Shown here in pieces: positions 7,948 to 16,514 of a stretch of DNA of 25,408 nucleotides (position 1 is the first letter of the stretch; each line of letters starts with the position of its first letter). Origin of the DNA: CAZPAH01 sp964584495 (GTDB lineage: Bacteria; Krumholzibacteriota; Krumholzibacteriia; Krumholzibacteriales; Krumholzibacteriaceae); the NCBI GenBank assembly GCA_964584495.1, contig CAZPAH010000030.1:1-25408 (forward strand). Reading direction: 5' to 3'. The position numbers were made by a program, and so were the translations under genes. Below the pieces are notes generated by a model, which saw nothing but the letters and a program-made list of their open reading frames with translations, had not been told where the DNA came from and ran no database searches.

Positions 7948-9882
7948 TCACCTAGTCATCACGGTCGTGTTGGCGTGATCGGTTTCCTCGAGAAGAAGCG
8001 CCCTGAGGGCCGGCCAGTCGGTGCATCTTACAAAAGGATTCTCCTTCGTGGGGCCGTTCAGTTCAAGCTCTCGGACGATCGTCACCCAGCCGTTCTCTTC
8101 GCTCACCTGCAGGACGAAACTGCCCGTATCGTTCTCGATCTTCCGGTCCGTGGGAAGCCCGGCTATCTCGAGGCCGGCGGTTTTCAATCGGATCACTATC
8201 GACTGCCTCATTCCGCTGGGGATCAGCACCGGCGACTTTCTGTCCTCGTTGTATAGGTGGACATCCTCCGGGATCCGGCTAATGATGCCGCCCTCCGGTT
8301 CCCCGATCGAAAGGCGCATTAACCCCGTGTCGTCCGGTTCCGATCGACCGACATGCACGGGAAAACCGAGGACTACGCGGTCCTCATCGAATCGTTCGGG
8401 GTTGTAAGACCCCGCTTTCATCCCCTGAATGGTAGAACCGACTATTGTGCCCAGACGATCGAGCGTTTCGCTGCCGAGCCCCGTCATCTCCCAGTAAGGG
8501 CTGAAGATGCCGCCTGCGGCAAGAGAACCCGTGCCTTTCCAGCCGCCTTCGCCGTCGGGTTCAATGGTTACGGCAAGCTCGAATCCGCAGGGATTCGTGG
8601 GACCGTCGGGAATATCCCCGGTCACGGGGGGTCCGGATGCCCCGGGGCTCCACTGAATCGTGTTGCAGTCGGCGGGTTTCACCCTTCCGAGGGTGCAATC
8701 GACGGGATCGAAGAAGGCCTCGAAGCCTTCGCCTTTCACTAGGAGGCCGATTCCGTCGAAACACGAAAAGCCGGGAGGAAGATCCTCGCCGTCCGCCTCC
8801 CGCCGGCCACGCAGCAGGAGCCTGGCATCGAGGCCCGCCTCCCTTAGGAGGGCGGCGGCCAGGACCGCTCGGTCGAGGGTGTGGCCGTAAGCCGTCTCCC
8901 ATACCCTCGAAGCCGGCCTGGGGGAAAGAAACCAGAAGGCCGGATCGTAGTCTACGCCGCGGACCCACTCGTTTACCAGCCCTGCGACCGCACGGCCCTT
9001 CGCCGCGTCGGTAGGCTCGTACGCCAAACGCGCGGCGAGGCTGTCCGCAAGCTCCTCGTCGAGCGCGGCGGACTGGTCGAATCGGGACTGCAAGATTTCT
9101 CCCGCCGTTCTCCAATCCTTCCATGTCGACCAGGTCACGTACGGCGCAAAGGCAGTGGGGCAGGATATTCTCGGAGGACCCAACCTGTCGATATTTTTCA
9201 TTATCCATTTATATCCGCCGCCGGCGATCACCGGCTCGGGCGCGCCGTTTCCCGATATGAAACGCATTTGTAGTCCCGCCGGCACCTCAACGAATAGCTC
9301 GACGAAAACGGCGGGATCATCCTGCGGAAAGACCCATGTTCCGTCTTGCCCTCTATCTGCCGTATCCTTCTCCTCGATCTCGTAAACCGTTTCGACGATA
9401 CATGGAAGCTCGATCCCGTCATGGAGGAGCATCGTTTCCCGCATCGTGGAATAATCGGCGGCGAGGGCCAGGGCGAAGGGAGTGGTCTCGACAACGGCCG
9501 TTTCGCTGACCTTGGACTCGTCGGGCCACCATTTTCCATCGCGCCAGGTACGCAGCTTGATCACCCTCAAGCTCGAACTGGATGAATTCCAGGGGATGCG
9601 GAGATCCGCGTAATGATCGATCCCTGTCTCGGTCCCGATCCAGGCGACCCTGTGAACGCGTGTAACGAGTCCTCCTTCAACCCGTACAGATATCCGCCTG
9701 CTCTCGAGGAGGAGGACGGCGTCGTTTCCCGAAAGATCGAAATTGCTTGCGGCCAACGACCGGAGCTCTTCGAGATCGTACCCGTCCGAACTTCCCATGG
9801 AACCGGCCGACAGGGGAGTCGAAAGGGCCAGCAGAACAGCGCACAGACAGGTTGCCGCGGCGATTCGTGTCGTGTTGTTCAT
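7948..9882 (-). CDS. DUF3857/transglutaminase-like protein with degenerate catalytic triad
   Basis: A 644-residue protein. The ATG at 9882 has GGGAGG 6 nt upstream and leads into a signal peptide (MNNTTRIAAATCLCAVLLAL, ending in STPLSAG), so it is exported. The N-terminal half has the DUF3857 layout (SWRISV-like strand, RTWRDGKWW, PCIVETVYEIEEKD); the middle is a transglutaminase-like core. The motif normally GxCxD before the second helix reads AYGHTLDRAVLAAALLREAG: the nucleophile position is Thr335, not Cys. The usual Asn-His strand reads CFDGIGLL, so the His is also missing; only the Asp of FFDPVD (392) remains. It is therefore probably a non-catalytic, binding or scaffold paralogue of the protein encoded immediately upstream, to which it is translationally coupled (stop and start share one base). 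The C-terminal half is beta-rich, with no motif I recognise. Confidence 0.85.
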   Translation of the reverse strand: MNNTTRIAAATCLCAVLLALSTPLSAGSMGSSDGYDLEELRSLAASNFDLSGNDAVLLLESRRISVRVEGGLVTRVHRVAWIGTETGIDHYADLRIPWNSSSSSLRVIKLRTWRDGKWWPDESKVSETAVVETTPFALALAADYSTMRETMLLHDGIELPCIVETVYEIEEKDTADRGQDGTWVFPQDDPAVFVELFVEVPAGLQMRFISGNGAPEPVIAGGGYKWIMKNIDRLGPPRISCPTAFAPYVTWSTWKDWRTAGEILQSRFDQSAALDEELADSLAARLAYEPTDAAKGRAVAGLVNEWVRGVDYDPAFWFLSPRPASRVWETAYGHTLDRAVLAAALLREAGLDARLLLRGRREADGEDLPPGFSCFDGIGLLVKGEGFEAFFDPVDCTLGRVKPADCNTIQWSPGASGPPVTGDIPDGPTNPCGFELAVTIEPDGEGGWKGTGSLAAGGIFSPYWEMTGLGSETLDRLGTIVGSTIQGMKAGSYNPERFDEDRVVLGFPVHVGRSEPDDTGLMRLSIGEPEGGIISRIPEDVHLYNEDRKSPVLIPSGMRQSIVIRLKTAGLEIAGLPTDRKIENDTGSFVLQVSEENGWVTIVRELELNGPTKENPFVRCTDWPALRALLLEETDHANTTVMTR

Positions 9883-11918
9883 TACTTGCCTCCCTTCTTG
9901 AAAACGAAATATCTGTCTCCCCAATCCTCCGCTTCGTCGATGGCCCTCTTGAAGCCTCCGTATCCTTCAGGCGGGATCTGCCTCCTCCTTATCTCGACAT
10001 GCTGCGTGATCACGAGGCTTTTCCCCTTCATCCGGCTCGTTCCCTTGAAGTAGGCGTATGTTTCATCCACCTCGTCGGAGGAGGGAAGATCGGCCGCGCC
10101 GTAGCCGCCCGGCAGGCGTATAGTCTCCTCCCCGTCGACTTCCTCGGTATAGTAGAGGAAGACGTCGGTCTTGCGCTTTTCCTCCCCCGCGGCGCCGGCC
10201 GCGCGAAGGAGACGCCCGTTGTTGAGAACAACCTGCATCATCGGGCTCTTGAACTCGAACCGGCCGGCGCCCGGCTCGACGAACCGTGGGATGCTGTAGC
10301 CGATCGTCACCGAGATATCCCGGCTGAAGTCGTCGGGCCTCGTGTAATCGTAGCGTATCGACTCGACCCTGTCGCTGATGTGCGAGAGGAGCTCGGCGAA
10401 GGTGTCGGTCATTTCGCGCAGGCGGGCGCGCGTCACGATCCCGCGAAGACGGCTGTCGAGAGCCCCGGTGCCCTTAAGCTCGAATTTTCCTTCCAGGGTG
10501 CCGTCGTCCAGGATCTTCGCGTCGTGCACGATACGAAGCGTCGATTCCCGCGGCGGGCTGTAAGGTATCCTCGACAGGTCCTCCCCTTTGGGGGTGCCGA
10601 CGATGTAGTGCTGCTCCGCCTCGAGGAGAGACCAGATGTTGTTGTTGAAAGGAACCCAGGTGGGATCGTACATCTCGAACGAGCCGTCATCCTTGAGAAG
10701 GGCGCAGACGCAGTGGTTGAACTGGTCGGCCGGCAGATCCTCGATCCTCGACCCCGCCATCGTCATCGCCGCGTAGCTGTTCATCCCGGCGGCGCGCATC
10801 ATCGTAATGAGCATGCCGGCGATATCCTTGCACACGCCGCTGCGCTGCTCGAAGATCATCGAGCCGGGGTGCAGCGTGAACCCCTCCCCCTTTCCCATCG
10901 TCTGGCCGCTGTAACGTATATTCTGGGCGACCCAGTGGAGCAGGACCTCGGCCTTATCCTCTTCGGTGCCTTTCTCGACGCCTGCATCGCGGAGTATAAG
11001 ATCGACCTTCTTCTTGATCGCATCGGTGACCTCGAACTGATTTCGGTTGACGTCGAAGAACCAGCGGCTCTTCGCCTCCCACGATTCTACGGTCGCCATG
11101 ACGACCTTCGTAACATAGTCGCTCTGATCGCTCTGGTAGGGTTCCCTCACCCGAGGCGGCAGGTCGGTTCCCCACCAGGAGTACTCTGTCCTGTCGGCCG
11201 TGTAGGTCGTCGCCGAATATAAGGGGCCGTTGTAAACCTCAGAATGCAGCCTTTTGTCGGCCGGAAGGCTGAGAACATAGCGTTTCTCGATAATCGGAGC
11301 CGGTCCGGCGAAGAGCACTATGTCGAAGTATTCCCCCGGCATCGGCGGAATATACCGTGCATCTTCCGGCTCGCCCCCGCCTTCAAGCAGGGCGTAGGTG
11401 AATCCTTTCCTGAACAAGGTTATCTCTATCCCGTCGTTCACATGCAGCCTCGGCAGCTGAAGGGTTTTTATGCGGTCGTTCCAGTAGATCCACGACTGCG
11501 GCGCCGGGAGCTCTCGAACCAGCGAGACATCGACGGGTATCTTTACCCCGTCGCGGACGATATTCACCTCACGGACCTCGATATAGCTGCTCTGCGGGTC
11601 GAAATTCCACCTGAGAACCGACATCTCTCTTGCACCGGCGGGAGTAAGTACCTTGTAGATGTTGTAGATATCCACATATGTCACGCCGCTGGGCTTGACG
11701 GTGTTCATCGAGTAATCGTAGACGACGACGTGGCCGGCCCCATCGTGGTCGGCAGCCGTTCCTGCGCCGGCGACGCGGGAGAAGACATCCGGCGGCGGAC
11801 GGTCCCCGGGCGGCAGGCCGGTCTCGTCGGCCCGGGCGCCGCTGAAAAATAAAATAAGTATAAGGGAGAATAGGACCATCATGAGGGGGCGAAATTCCCT
11901 GCCTCTAAAAGCTTTCAA
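9882..11918 (-). CDS. DUF3857 and transglutaminase domain protein (intact triad)
   Basis: A 678-residue protein from a TTG start at 11918, chosen because GGGAGG lies 5 nt upstream and the product begins LKAFRGREFRPLMMVL, a good signal peptide. The frame is open back to an ATG at 11984, which lacks a ribosome-binding site and overlaps the upstream gene. After the signal peptide come a DUF3857 domain (about 60-260) and a transglutaminase-like core with all three residues visible: Cys363 in RSGVCKDIAGML, His402 in DQFNHCVC, and Asp418 in MYDPTWVPF. This papain-like triad is typical of periplasmic peptidase or transglutaminase-like enzymes. The C-terminal part (470-678) is a DUF3858-like beta region. 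It sits between an outer-membrane barrel gene and its own degenerate paralogue; a role in envelope protein processing is inferred. Confidence 0.88.
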   Translation of the reverse strand: MKAFRGREFRPLMMVLFSLILILFFSGARADETGLPPGDRPPPDVFSRVAGAGTAADHDGAGHVVVYDYSMNTVKPSGVTYVDIYNIYKVLTPAGAREMSVLRWNFDPQSSYIEVREVNIVRDGVKIPVDVSLVRELPAPQSWIYWNDRIKTLQLPRLHVNDGIEITLFRKGFTYALLEGGGEPEDARYIPPMPGEYFDIVLFAGPAPIIEKRYVLSLPADKRLHSEVYNGPLYSATTYTADRTEYSWWGTDLPPRVREPYQSDQSDYVTKVVMATVESWEAKSRWFFDVNRNQFEVTDAIKKKVDLILRDAGVEKGTEEDKAEVLLHWVAQNIRYSGQTMGKGEGFTLHPGSMIFEQRSGVCKDIAGMLITMMRAAGMNSYAAMTMAGSRIEDLPADQFNHCVCALLKDDGSFEMYDPTWVPFNNNIWSLLEAEQHYIVGTPKGEDLSRIPYSPPRESTLRIVHDAKILDDGTLEGKFELKGTGALDSRLRGIVTRARLREMTDTFAELLSHISDRVESIRYDYTRPDDFSRDISVTIGYSIPRFVEPGAGRFEFKSPMMQVVLNNGRLLRAAGAAGEEKRKTDVFLYYTEEVDGEETIRLPGGYGAADLPSSDEVDETYAYFKGTSRMKGKSLVITQHVEIRRRQIPPEGYGGFKRAIDEAEDWGDRYFVFKKGGK

Positions 11919-11973
11919 GGCGACCTCCCGTTCCCTGTTGAAAGTTGAAACTTTACCGAGGGCTTTAAAGATC

Positions 11974-12642
11974 CTAGAAGACATAACCGAGCATTAAAGC
12001 GAATCCATAATTCTTGAAATCGTCCTCGTCTATCGTTTGCGTCGAACCGTTGATTTCAAAATCGCCGCTCATTATTACGTTGGTGAGCCCCATCTGGAAC
12101 CGCGCATCCACCAGGAATGTCCTTCCGCCGATCGAGTAGTTGAATCCGCCGCCTCCGAACAAGCAGAAATCCGTCGTGTGGGTAAGGCTCGAAAAATCGG
12201 TCGAGGCGGAAAATATCGACGCGGACAGCTCCAATTCGGAAGAAAGCGTGAAGGCGACCGCCGGTCCCCCGTATAGAAACGGTTCGAATTTCCCGCCCCC
12301 GCCGAAGCTGTAGACGGCCAGAAGCGGCAGCTCTATATAATCGAAGCTCGCCGTGACATCGACAAGGATCCAGCCATCGTAGAGGTTCGCCTTCACGCCC
12401 TTCATCGTGTAGAGTATCTCGGGCTGAAGGCTGAACCTGTCGTTCAATGCATAGTTCAGAAACACTCCACCGGTGAACCCGGCCTTGAACGACTTGTCGT
12501 TTTCCCATTCCACCGGGGTCTGGGTGATATTGGAAAGAATCATTCCGGTCTTCGCTCCGAAGGACGTTCTACCCGCAAAGGCGTCAGTGCCGATCAATCC
12601 CGTGAGAGCGAAAACAGCTATGAGAAGCGGCAGTTTTTTCAT
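11974..12642 (-). CDS. Outer-membrane beta-barrel protein (PorT/OMP_b-brl_2-like)
   Basis: A 222-residue protein; GGAG lies 6 nt before the ATG. It has a clear signal peptide (MKKLPLLIAVFALTGLIGTD, cleaved after AFA). The mature part begins SFGAKTGMILSNI and alternates hydrophobic strands and turns: FKAGFTGGVFLNYAL, FSLQPEILYTMKG, FDYIELPLLAVYSF, KFEPFLYGGPAVAF, FLVDARFQMGLTNV, ending FALMLGYVF with a C-terminal Phe. This is the signature of eight-stranded barrels of the PorT/OmpA-like class common in Bacteroidetes-related bacteria. Such proteins are structural or adhesive, or assist secretion; the exact role is unknown. It is the second gene of the minus-strand operon; 67 nt separate it from the first gene and 55 nt from the third. 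Confidence 0.88.
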   Translation of the reverse strand: MKKLPLLIAVFALTGLIGTDAFAGRTSFGAKTGMILSNITQTPVEWENDKSFKAGFTGGVFLNYALNDRFSLQPEILYTMKGVKANLYDGWILVDVTASFDYIELPLLAVYSFGGGGKFEPFLYGGPAVAFTLSSELELSASIFSASTDFSSLTHTTDFCLFGGGGFNYSIGGRTFLVDARFQMGLTNVIMSGDFEINGSTQTIDEDDFKNYGFALMLGYVF

Positions 12643-12709
12643 TAGGTCTCCTTCATTCTATATATATTCCAACTAACGAAAATATTCAGCCAACGGCCCG
12701 GTAACGAAG

Positions 12710-13423
12710 CTAGAATCTGTAGCCGATCCCGGCGGTGACCGAGATGCAATTCAGATGACCGATTCCGAAGAGGCCGTTATTGCAGATAATCCCTTCGAGT
12801 CCCGGGGGCAGCAGGGAGAAATCCAGCTCCCCGAAATCGAGATACTTGAGGGCGAGCCCCACGCTCCACGGATCATGAACGTAATAATCTGCTCCGAGAT
12901 TCAGCCCCAGGGCTATATCTTTGCTTATCTCGATATCGGTCCCCATTCCGGTTGCGATTACACCTAGACAGCACAGGCCTCCCGCGTATAGATCCTTCTT
13001 CTCGTCCGTCAGGAAATGGTAGTTGGCTCCAATCGTGGGCATGATAAAATTGGGGCTTCCATGTATCGTCAACCCGGTAGCTTCAAAATTCAGATCGACG
13101 AATTCGTGCCAATAGGCGAAGCCTGCCTCGATCCCGTATCTCGTCCCGAAGACATATTCGAAGCTGGCCAGTATGCCGCCGGTGGTATTTACGTCGATCG
13201 AGCTGTTGAAATTGAGGAGGTCGAACCACCCCGAGCCGCAATCGTTCCACAGCTCGATATGGTTGTCCCCGAGGGGCCGGATGAATATCCCCTGCAGCCT
13301 GATCCTTCCTCCGCCGGTCCCGGTTCGTTCGTTAGAATCAGCCCGGGTGGGCCCGTAGATTATCGGTATGCAGACGGAGGCGATCGATAGAACCGTCAGA
13401 AACCTCTTGGCTTGATATTTCAA
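12710..13423 (-). CDS. Putative outer-membrane beta-barrel protein
   Basis: A 237-residue protein from a TTG start. The frame is open back to 13564, but that extension is Arg/Pro-rich and non-conserved in character. The TTG at 13423 has AAAGGA 7 nt upstream and starts a basic, then hydrophobic signal peptide (LKYQAKRFLTVLSIASVCI). The mature protein shows repeated amphipathic strands (GGILASFEYVF, YGIEAGFAYWHEFVDLNFEA, FIMPTIGANYHFL, IALGLNLGADYYVHD, WSVGLALKYLDF) and ends SVTAGIGYRF with a terminal Phe, fitting an OmpW/OmpA-like eight-stranded barrel. No family can be named with confidence. It is the first gene of the probable minus-strand operon and is divergent from the propeller/AraC regulator gene, with 195 nt between them. 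Confidence 0.78.
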   Translation of the reverse strand: MKYQAKRFLTVLSIASVCIPIIYGPTRADSNERTGTGGGRIRLQGIFIRPLGDNHIELWNDCGSGWFDLLNFNSSIDVNTTGGILASFEYVFGTRYGIEAGFAYWHEFVDLNFEATGLTIHGSPNFIMPTIGANYHFLTDEKKDLYAGGLCCLGVIATGMGTDIEISKDIALGLNLGADYYVHDPWSVGLALKYLDFGELDFSLLPPGLEGIICNNGLFGIGHLNCISVTAGIGYRF

Positions 13424-13490
13424 CGATCTGTCCTTTCTTAGGTGACCGATTAAATAACCAGGCGCGCGCGGGCGCGGCCGCACGTGGAAA

Positions 13491-13519
13491 AGGATACCCC
13501 GTCGAAGATAGTTTGTCCA
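13491..13519 (-). promoter_or_regulatory. Probable sigma70-type promoter of the minus-strand envelope operon
   Basis: On the minus strand: TGGACA (13519-13514), 17-nt spacer, TATCCT (13496-13491). Predicted start is near 13484, about 60 nt before the TTG of the first gene. The same TATCCT box is seen in the plus-strand promoter at 18421. Confidence 0.45.
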
Positions 13520-13545
13520 GCGGCCTGTAGAATAAATTTCGTCCG

Positions 13546-13572
13546 GCGGCCGGCACCCGTGCAACCGGCCGC
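13546..13572. other. Perfect 8-bp inverted repeat in the divergent intergenic region
   Basis: GCGGCCGG (13546-13553) and CCGGCCGC (13565-13572) are exact inverted copies separated by 11 nt. It lies upstream of the minus-strand operon promoter and about 50 nt before the regulator's start. There is no T-run on either side, so a terminator is unlikely. An operator is possible, for example for autoregulation by the adjacent AraC-type protein; this is inference. Confidence 0.35.
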
Positions 13573-13618
13573 ACTAATGATCCGTATCCTCAGGTGTATG
13601 ATTTCATAAAAAGGCGGT

Positions 13619-16363
13619 ATGACTATTTTTAGATTCCTTGCAGTTGTTTTCGTTCTTGTTCCCTTCCTATCGGGTGGGTCCGCCCGCGCGGCCGGCACGT
13701 CGGAAGGCTCCACCGCACACCGGTTCGACGGGAAGGATTTGATCGTGCATCGCTGGAGCGAAATCCACGGTCTTCCTTCAAGCAGCGTCCTGGCGATTGC
13801 AAGGACGAGGGACGGATACCTCTGGCTGGGAACACCGGCGGGGCTGGTGAGGTTCGACGGCTTGCGGTTCGACCTTTTCGACCGGTGGAATACGCCCGTC
13901 CTCGAGGAGAGCAGCATACTTTCCCTCTATGAAGATAGCGAGGGGATCCTCTGGATAGGTACCGACGGCGGGGGGCTCTGCTCCTACGATAGGGGTGAAT
14001 GGTACTTTCTGCGGGAGCCGGAGGGTCTGCCCGACAGGCATGTCAGATCGCTCGCCGGAGGTCGGGACGGTCTTCTCTGGGCGGGCACGGAGTTCGGGCT
14101 CTGCGGGTTCAATCGCGGCGTGGCGAAGGCATACGGTCTCGATCAGGGGCTGGCCGACGATATTGTCAATTCTCTCGTCATCGACCCTTTCGGCCGCCTG
14201 TGGGCCGGCACGATGTGGGGTGGACTGGCGAGGTTCGAGAACGGGCTCGTGCAGATATACGATAACGATGACGGTCTGGGCGATGTGAGGGTCCTTTCCC
14301 TCTTCGCCGACCGGGACGGGAAGATCTGGATAGGAACGATGAAGGGATTGTACAGCCTGGGTCCCGGCGGGAAGAAGATCGACGCCGTCGATCGAATGGC
14401 CGATCTTCCGGTCACCGCGATCGATTCGGGGCCTAACGGTGGCCTACTTGTCGGCACGATGGTAGAGGGATTGAAGCTGATAGACGGCGGAGTGGTAATG
14501 CCCTTCTCCCTCGGCGACGAAACGGAAAGCTGCCATATCCACTCGCTGCTCACCGACCGCCGGGGAAATACTTGGATAGGAACCGAGTCGAAGGGGCTAT
14601 TCAGGGCAATGACCCGCCAGGTGGGCTCGATCACAGCGGCGGAGGGATTGCCCGAAGGGCCGATCACTGCGCTTTACGAGGATTCGAAGGGATCCCTCTG
14701 GATGGGAACGGGGAGCGGTGGCTTGTGCAGGCTCAGCGGCGGGATCGTGGAAGGCCGTTGTCGGTTTCAGGATCGTCTGGCGGGGAGGATGGTGCGGGCC
14801 CTGGCCGAGGATCGCTCGGGGCGGATGTGGATCGGAACGATCGACGGTGGCCTTAGCGTCGTCGATGGTGAAGATATTGAAAATATAAAGATCGGGGACG
14901 ACCCGGCCTCGTCCCGGGTCACGGCGATTCTCCATGCCCGGGATGGAATGGCCTGGATCGGCACGGAGGGAGGACTTTACAGCGGCACGGTTAAGATGGA
15001 CCGTTTCGAAGGTGTCGATTCCCTGGAGGGGCGAATGATCCGGACTATCCACGAGACCCGAAGCGGGGATCTCTATGCCGGCACACGCGGAGGACTGTGG
15101 AGACTGACCGGGTCGGTATGGGAGAGGGTGAGCCCCGGTGGCGGGGAGGATGGACCCGACGTGATCTCGATGTACGACGAGGCCGGCGGAGGTATCTGGA
15201 TTGGAACAAACGGCTCGGGGCTGCTGTATATTTCCGATCGGGGGATGATCTCCTTTTCGACGGAGGACGGTATACCCGGGAATTTCATATGCAGCATCAC
15301 GGAAGGGGAGGCCGGGTTCCTCTGGATCGGCTGTGAAGTGGGTGTTTTTCATGTAAGTCGCGATTCTCTTCTGACCTTCGGACGGGGAGGACCGGAGATC
15401 CTCGCTCCACGTTGGTACGACGACCGGGAGGGGATGCCCTCGCGGCGCTGCAGTGGTTTGTGTAACCCCTCTGTCTGCAGATCCGAAACGGGCCTGCTGT
15501 ACTTCCCGACGGCGGCGGGCGTGGCCGTCTTCGGCGGGGAAACCGCTCAAATGAAGGCAGTCGTCCCCAGGGTGCTGATAGAATCGATAACGGTTGACGG
15601 TATATGCTTAGATCGGGACGAGGATATATCGATCCCGCACGGAACGGGACTTGTGGAAATCCGTTTCACCGCCTTCGATTACTCGGCGCCGGAGAAGATA
15701 AGGTTTCTCTTTTCGCTCGACGGATACGATTCGGCGCCGGTGGCGCTCCATCCGGGCCGTGAGAGGACCGCCGTCTATAATAACCTGCCCCCCGGGGAAT
15801 ACGGATTCACCGTCAGAGCCATAAGCAACGCCGGGGCGTGGAGCTCCGCCGCCATCCTTCCCTTCTCGGTGGAAGGTCCGTTTTACACGGGGATCCGGTT
15901 CTTTTTAACGCTTCTGGCTGTTATCTCGGCTTCAGGCGGCCTGGCGGCCGGGGTGGTGAAACGCAGGAAGATACTCAAGCGGAAGATGAAATACAGCACT
16001 TCAACCATAAGCGGGGAGCGGATGGATGAAGCTCTGGAGGGTCTGAGGATCCTTGTCGAGGAAGAAAAGGTTTTCCTCGACCCGGATCTTACCCTCAAGA
16101 AGCTTGCGCGGCGTCTCAATATCCATTACAACCATCTTTCCCGGATCATCAATGAGAACTACAATGTCAGCTTCAATAACTATATCAACCGGTTCAGGGT
16201 CGAGGAAGCGATAGAGAAGCTGGCCGATCCGGAAATGAGGGATAAGAATATCCTCGAGATCATGTACGAAAGCGGTTTCTACTCGAAATCGACCTTCAAT
16301 ACGGCGTTCAAGAAAACGGCCGGTTGCAGCCCCTCGGCCTACCGGAAAAGACATCTCGGTTAG
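13619..16363 (+). CDS. Membrane-spanning one-component regulator: Reg_prop beta-propellers, Y_Y_Y domain, TM helix, AraC-type HTH
   Basis: A 914-residue protein with signal peptide (MTIFRFLAVVFVLVPFLSGG, then SARAAG). Residues about 60-655 contain 14 recognisable Reg_prop repeats of the pattern G-x-L-W-I-G-T-x-x-G-L, consistent with two seven-bladed propellers in the periplasm. A Y_Y_Y domain follows (about 685-752), then one membrane helix (about 756-780) with a basic stop-transfer KRRKILKRK, and a cytoplasmic AraC/XylS HTH (about 820-912; LTLKKLARRLNIHYNHLSRI and GFYSKSTFNTAFKKTAG). In Bacteroidetes hybrid two-component systems, the same sensor is joined to kinase and receiver domains. Here both are absent, so the ligand signal must pass directly through the membrane to the DNA-binding domain. 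It is divergent from the envelope operon, which is a plausible target. The ribosome-binding site is weak (AAGG, 4 nt). Confidence 0.9.
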   Translation: MTIFRFLAVVFVLVPFLSGGSARAAGTSEGSTAHRFDGKDLIVHRWSEIHGLPSSSVLAIARTRDGYLWLGTPAGLVRFDGLRFDLFDRWNTPVLEESSILSLYEDSEGILWIGTDGGGLCSYDRGEWYFLREPEGLPDRHVRSLAGGRDGLLWAGTEFGLCGFNRGVAKAYGLDQGLADDIVNSLVIDPFGRLWAGTMWGGLARFENGLVQIYDNDDGLGDVRVLSLFADRDGKIWIGTMKGLYSLGPGGKKIDAVDRMADLPVTAIDSGPNGGLLVGTMVEGLKLIDGGVVMPFSLGDETESCHIHSLLTDRRGNTWIGTESKGLFRAMTRQVGSITAAEGLPEGPITALYEDSKGSLWMGTGSGGLCRLSGGIVEGRCRFQDRLAGRMVRALAEDRSGRMWIGTIDGGLSVVDGEDIENIKIGDDPASSRVTAILHARDGMAWIGTEGGLYSGTVKMDRFEGVDSLEGRMIRTIHETRSGDLYAGTRGGLWRLTGSVWERVSPGGGEDGPDVISMYDEAGGGIWIGTNGSGLLYISDRGMISFSTEDGIPGNFICSITEGEAGFLWIGCEVGVFHVSRDSLLTFGRGGPEILAPRWYDDREGMPSRRCSGLCNPSVCRSETGLLYFPTAAGVAVFGGETAQMKAVVPRVLIESITVDGICLDRDEDISIPHGTGLVEIRFTAFDYSAPEKIRFLFSLDGYDSAPVALHPGRERTAVYNNLPPGEYGFTVRAISNAGAWSSAAILPFSVEGPFYTGIRFFLTLLAVISASGGLAAGVVKRRKILKRKMKYSTSTISGERMDEALEGLRILVEEEKVFLDPDLTLKKLARRLNIHYNHLSRIINENYNVSFNNYINRFRVEEAIEKLADPEMRDKNILEIMYESGFYSKSTFNTAFKKTAGCSPSAYRKRHLG

Positions 16364-16514
16364 ACAATCGGTTCGAAATGGCAATTTAGATCGGAAAATT
16401 CGTTCTACATTTCAATTCCGGACGACCGGCTGTGCCCTGTCTACGTAATATAAGGGTAAGTTTCAATTCGCGGCCGGCCCAAACCGGCTTGGATGCAAGG
16501 AAGGGAGGAACCGA

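Noticed and set aside
9747..11222. A 491-codon open frame on the plus strand opposite the DUF3857 genes
   Set aside because: It is the mirror of well-supported minus-strand genes with signal peptides and catalytic motifs; its product is low-complexity (Arg/Val/Glu/His-rich) with no recognisable domain.
14597..15550. A 317-codon minus-strand open frame opposite the propeller region
   Set aside because: The plus strand has regular propeller repeats here; the antisense product is Arg/Pro/His-rich without motifs.
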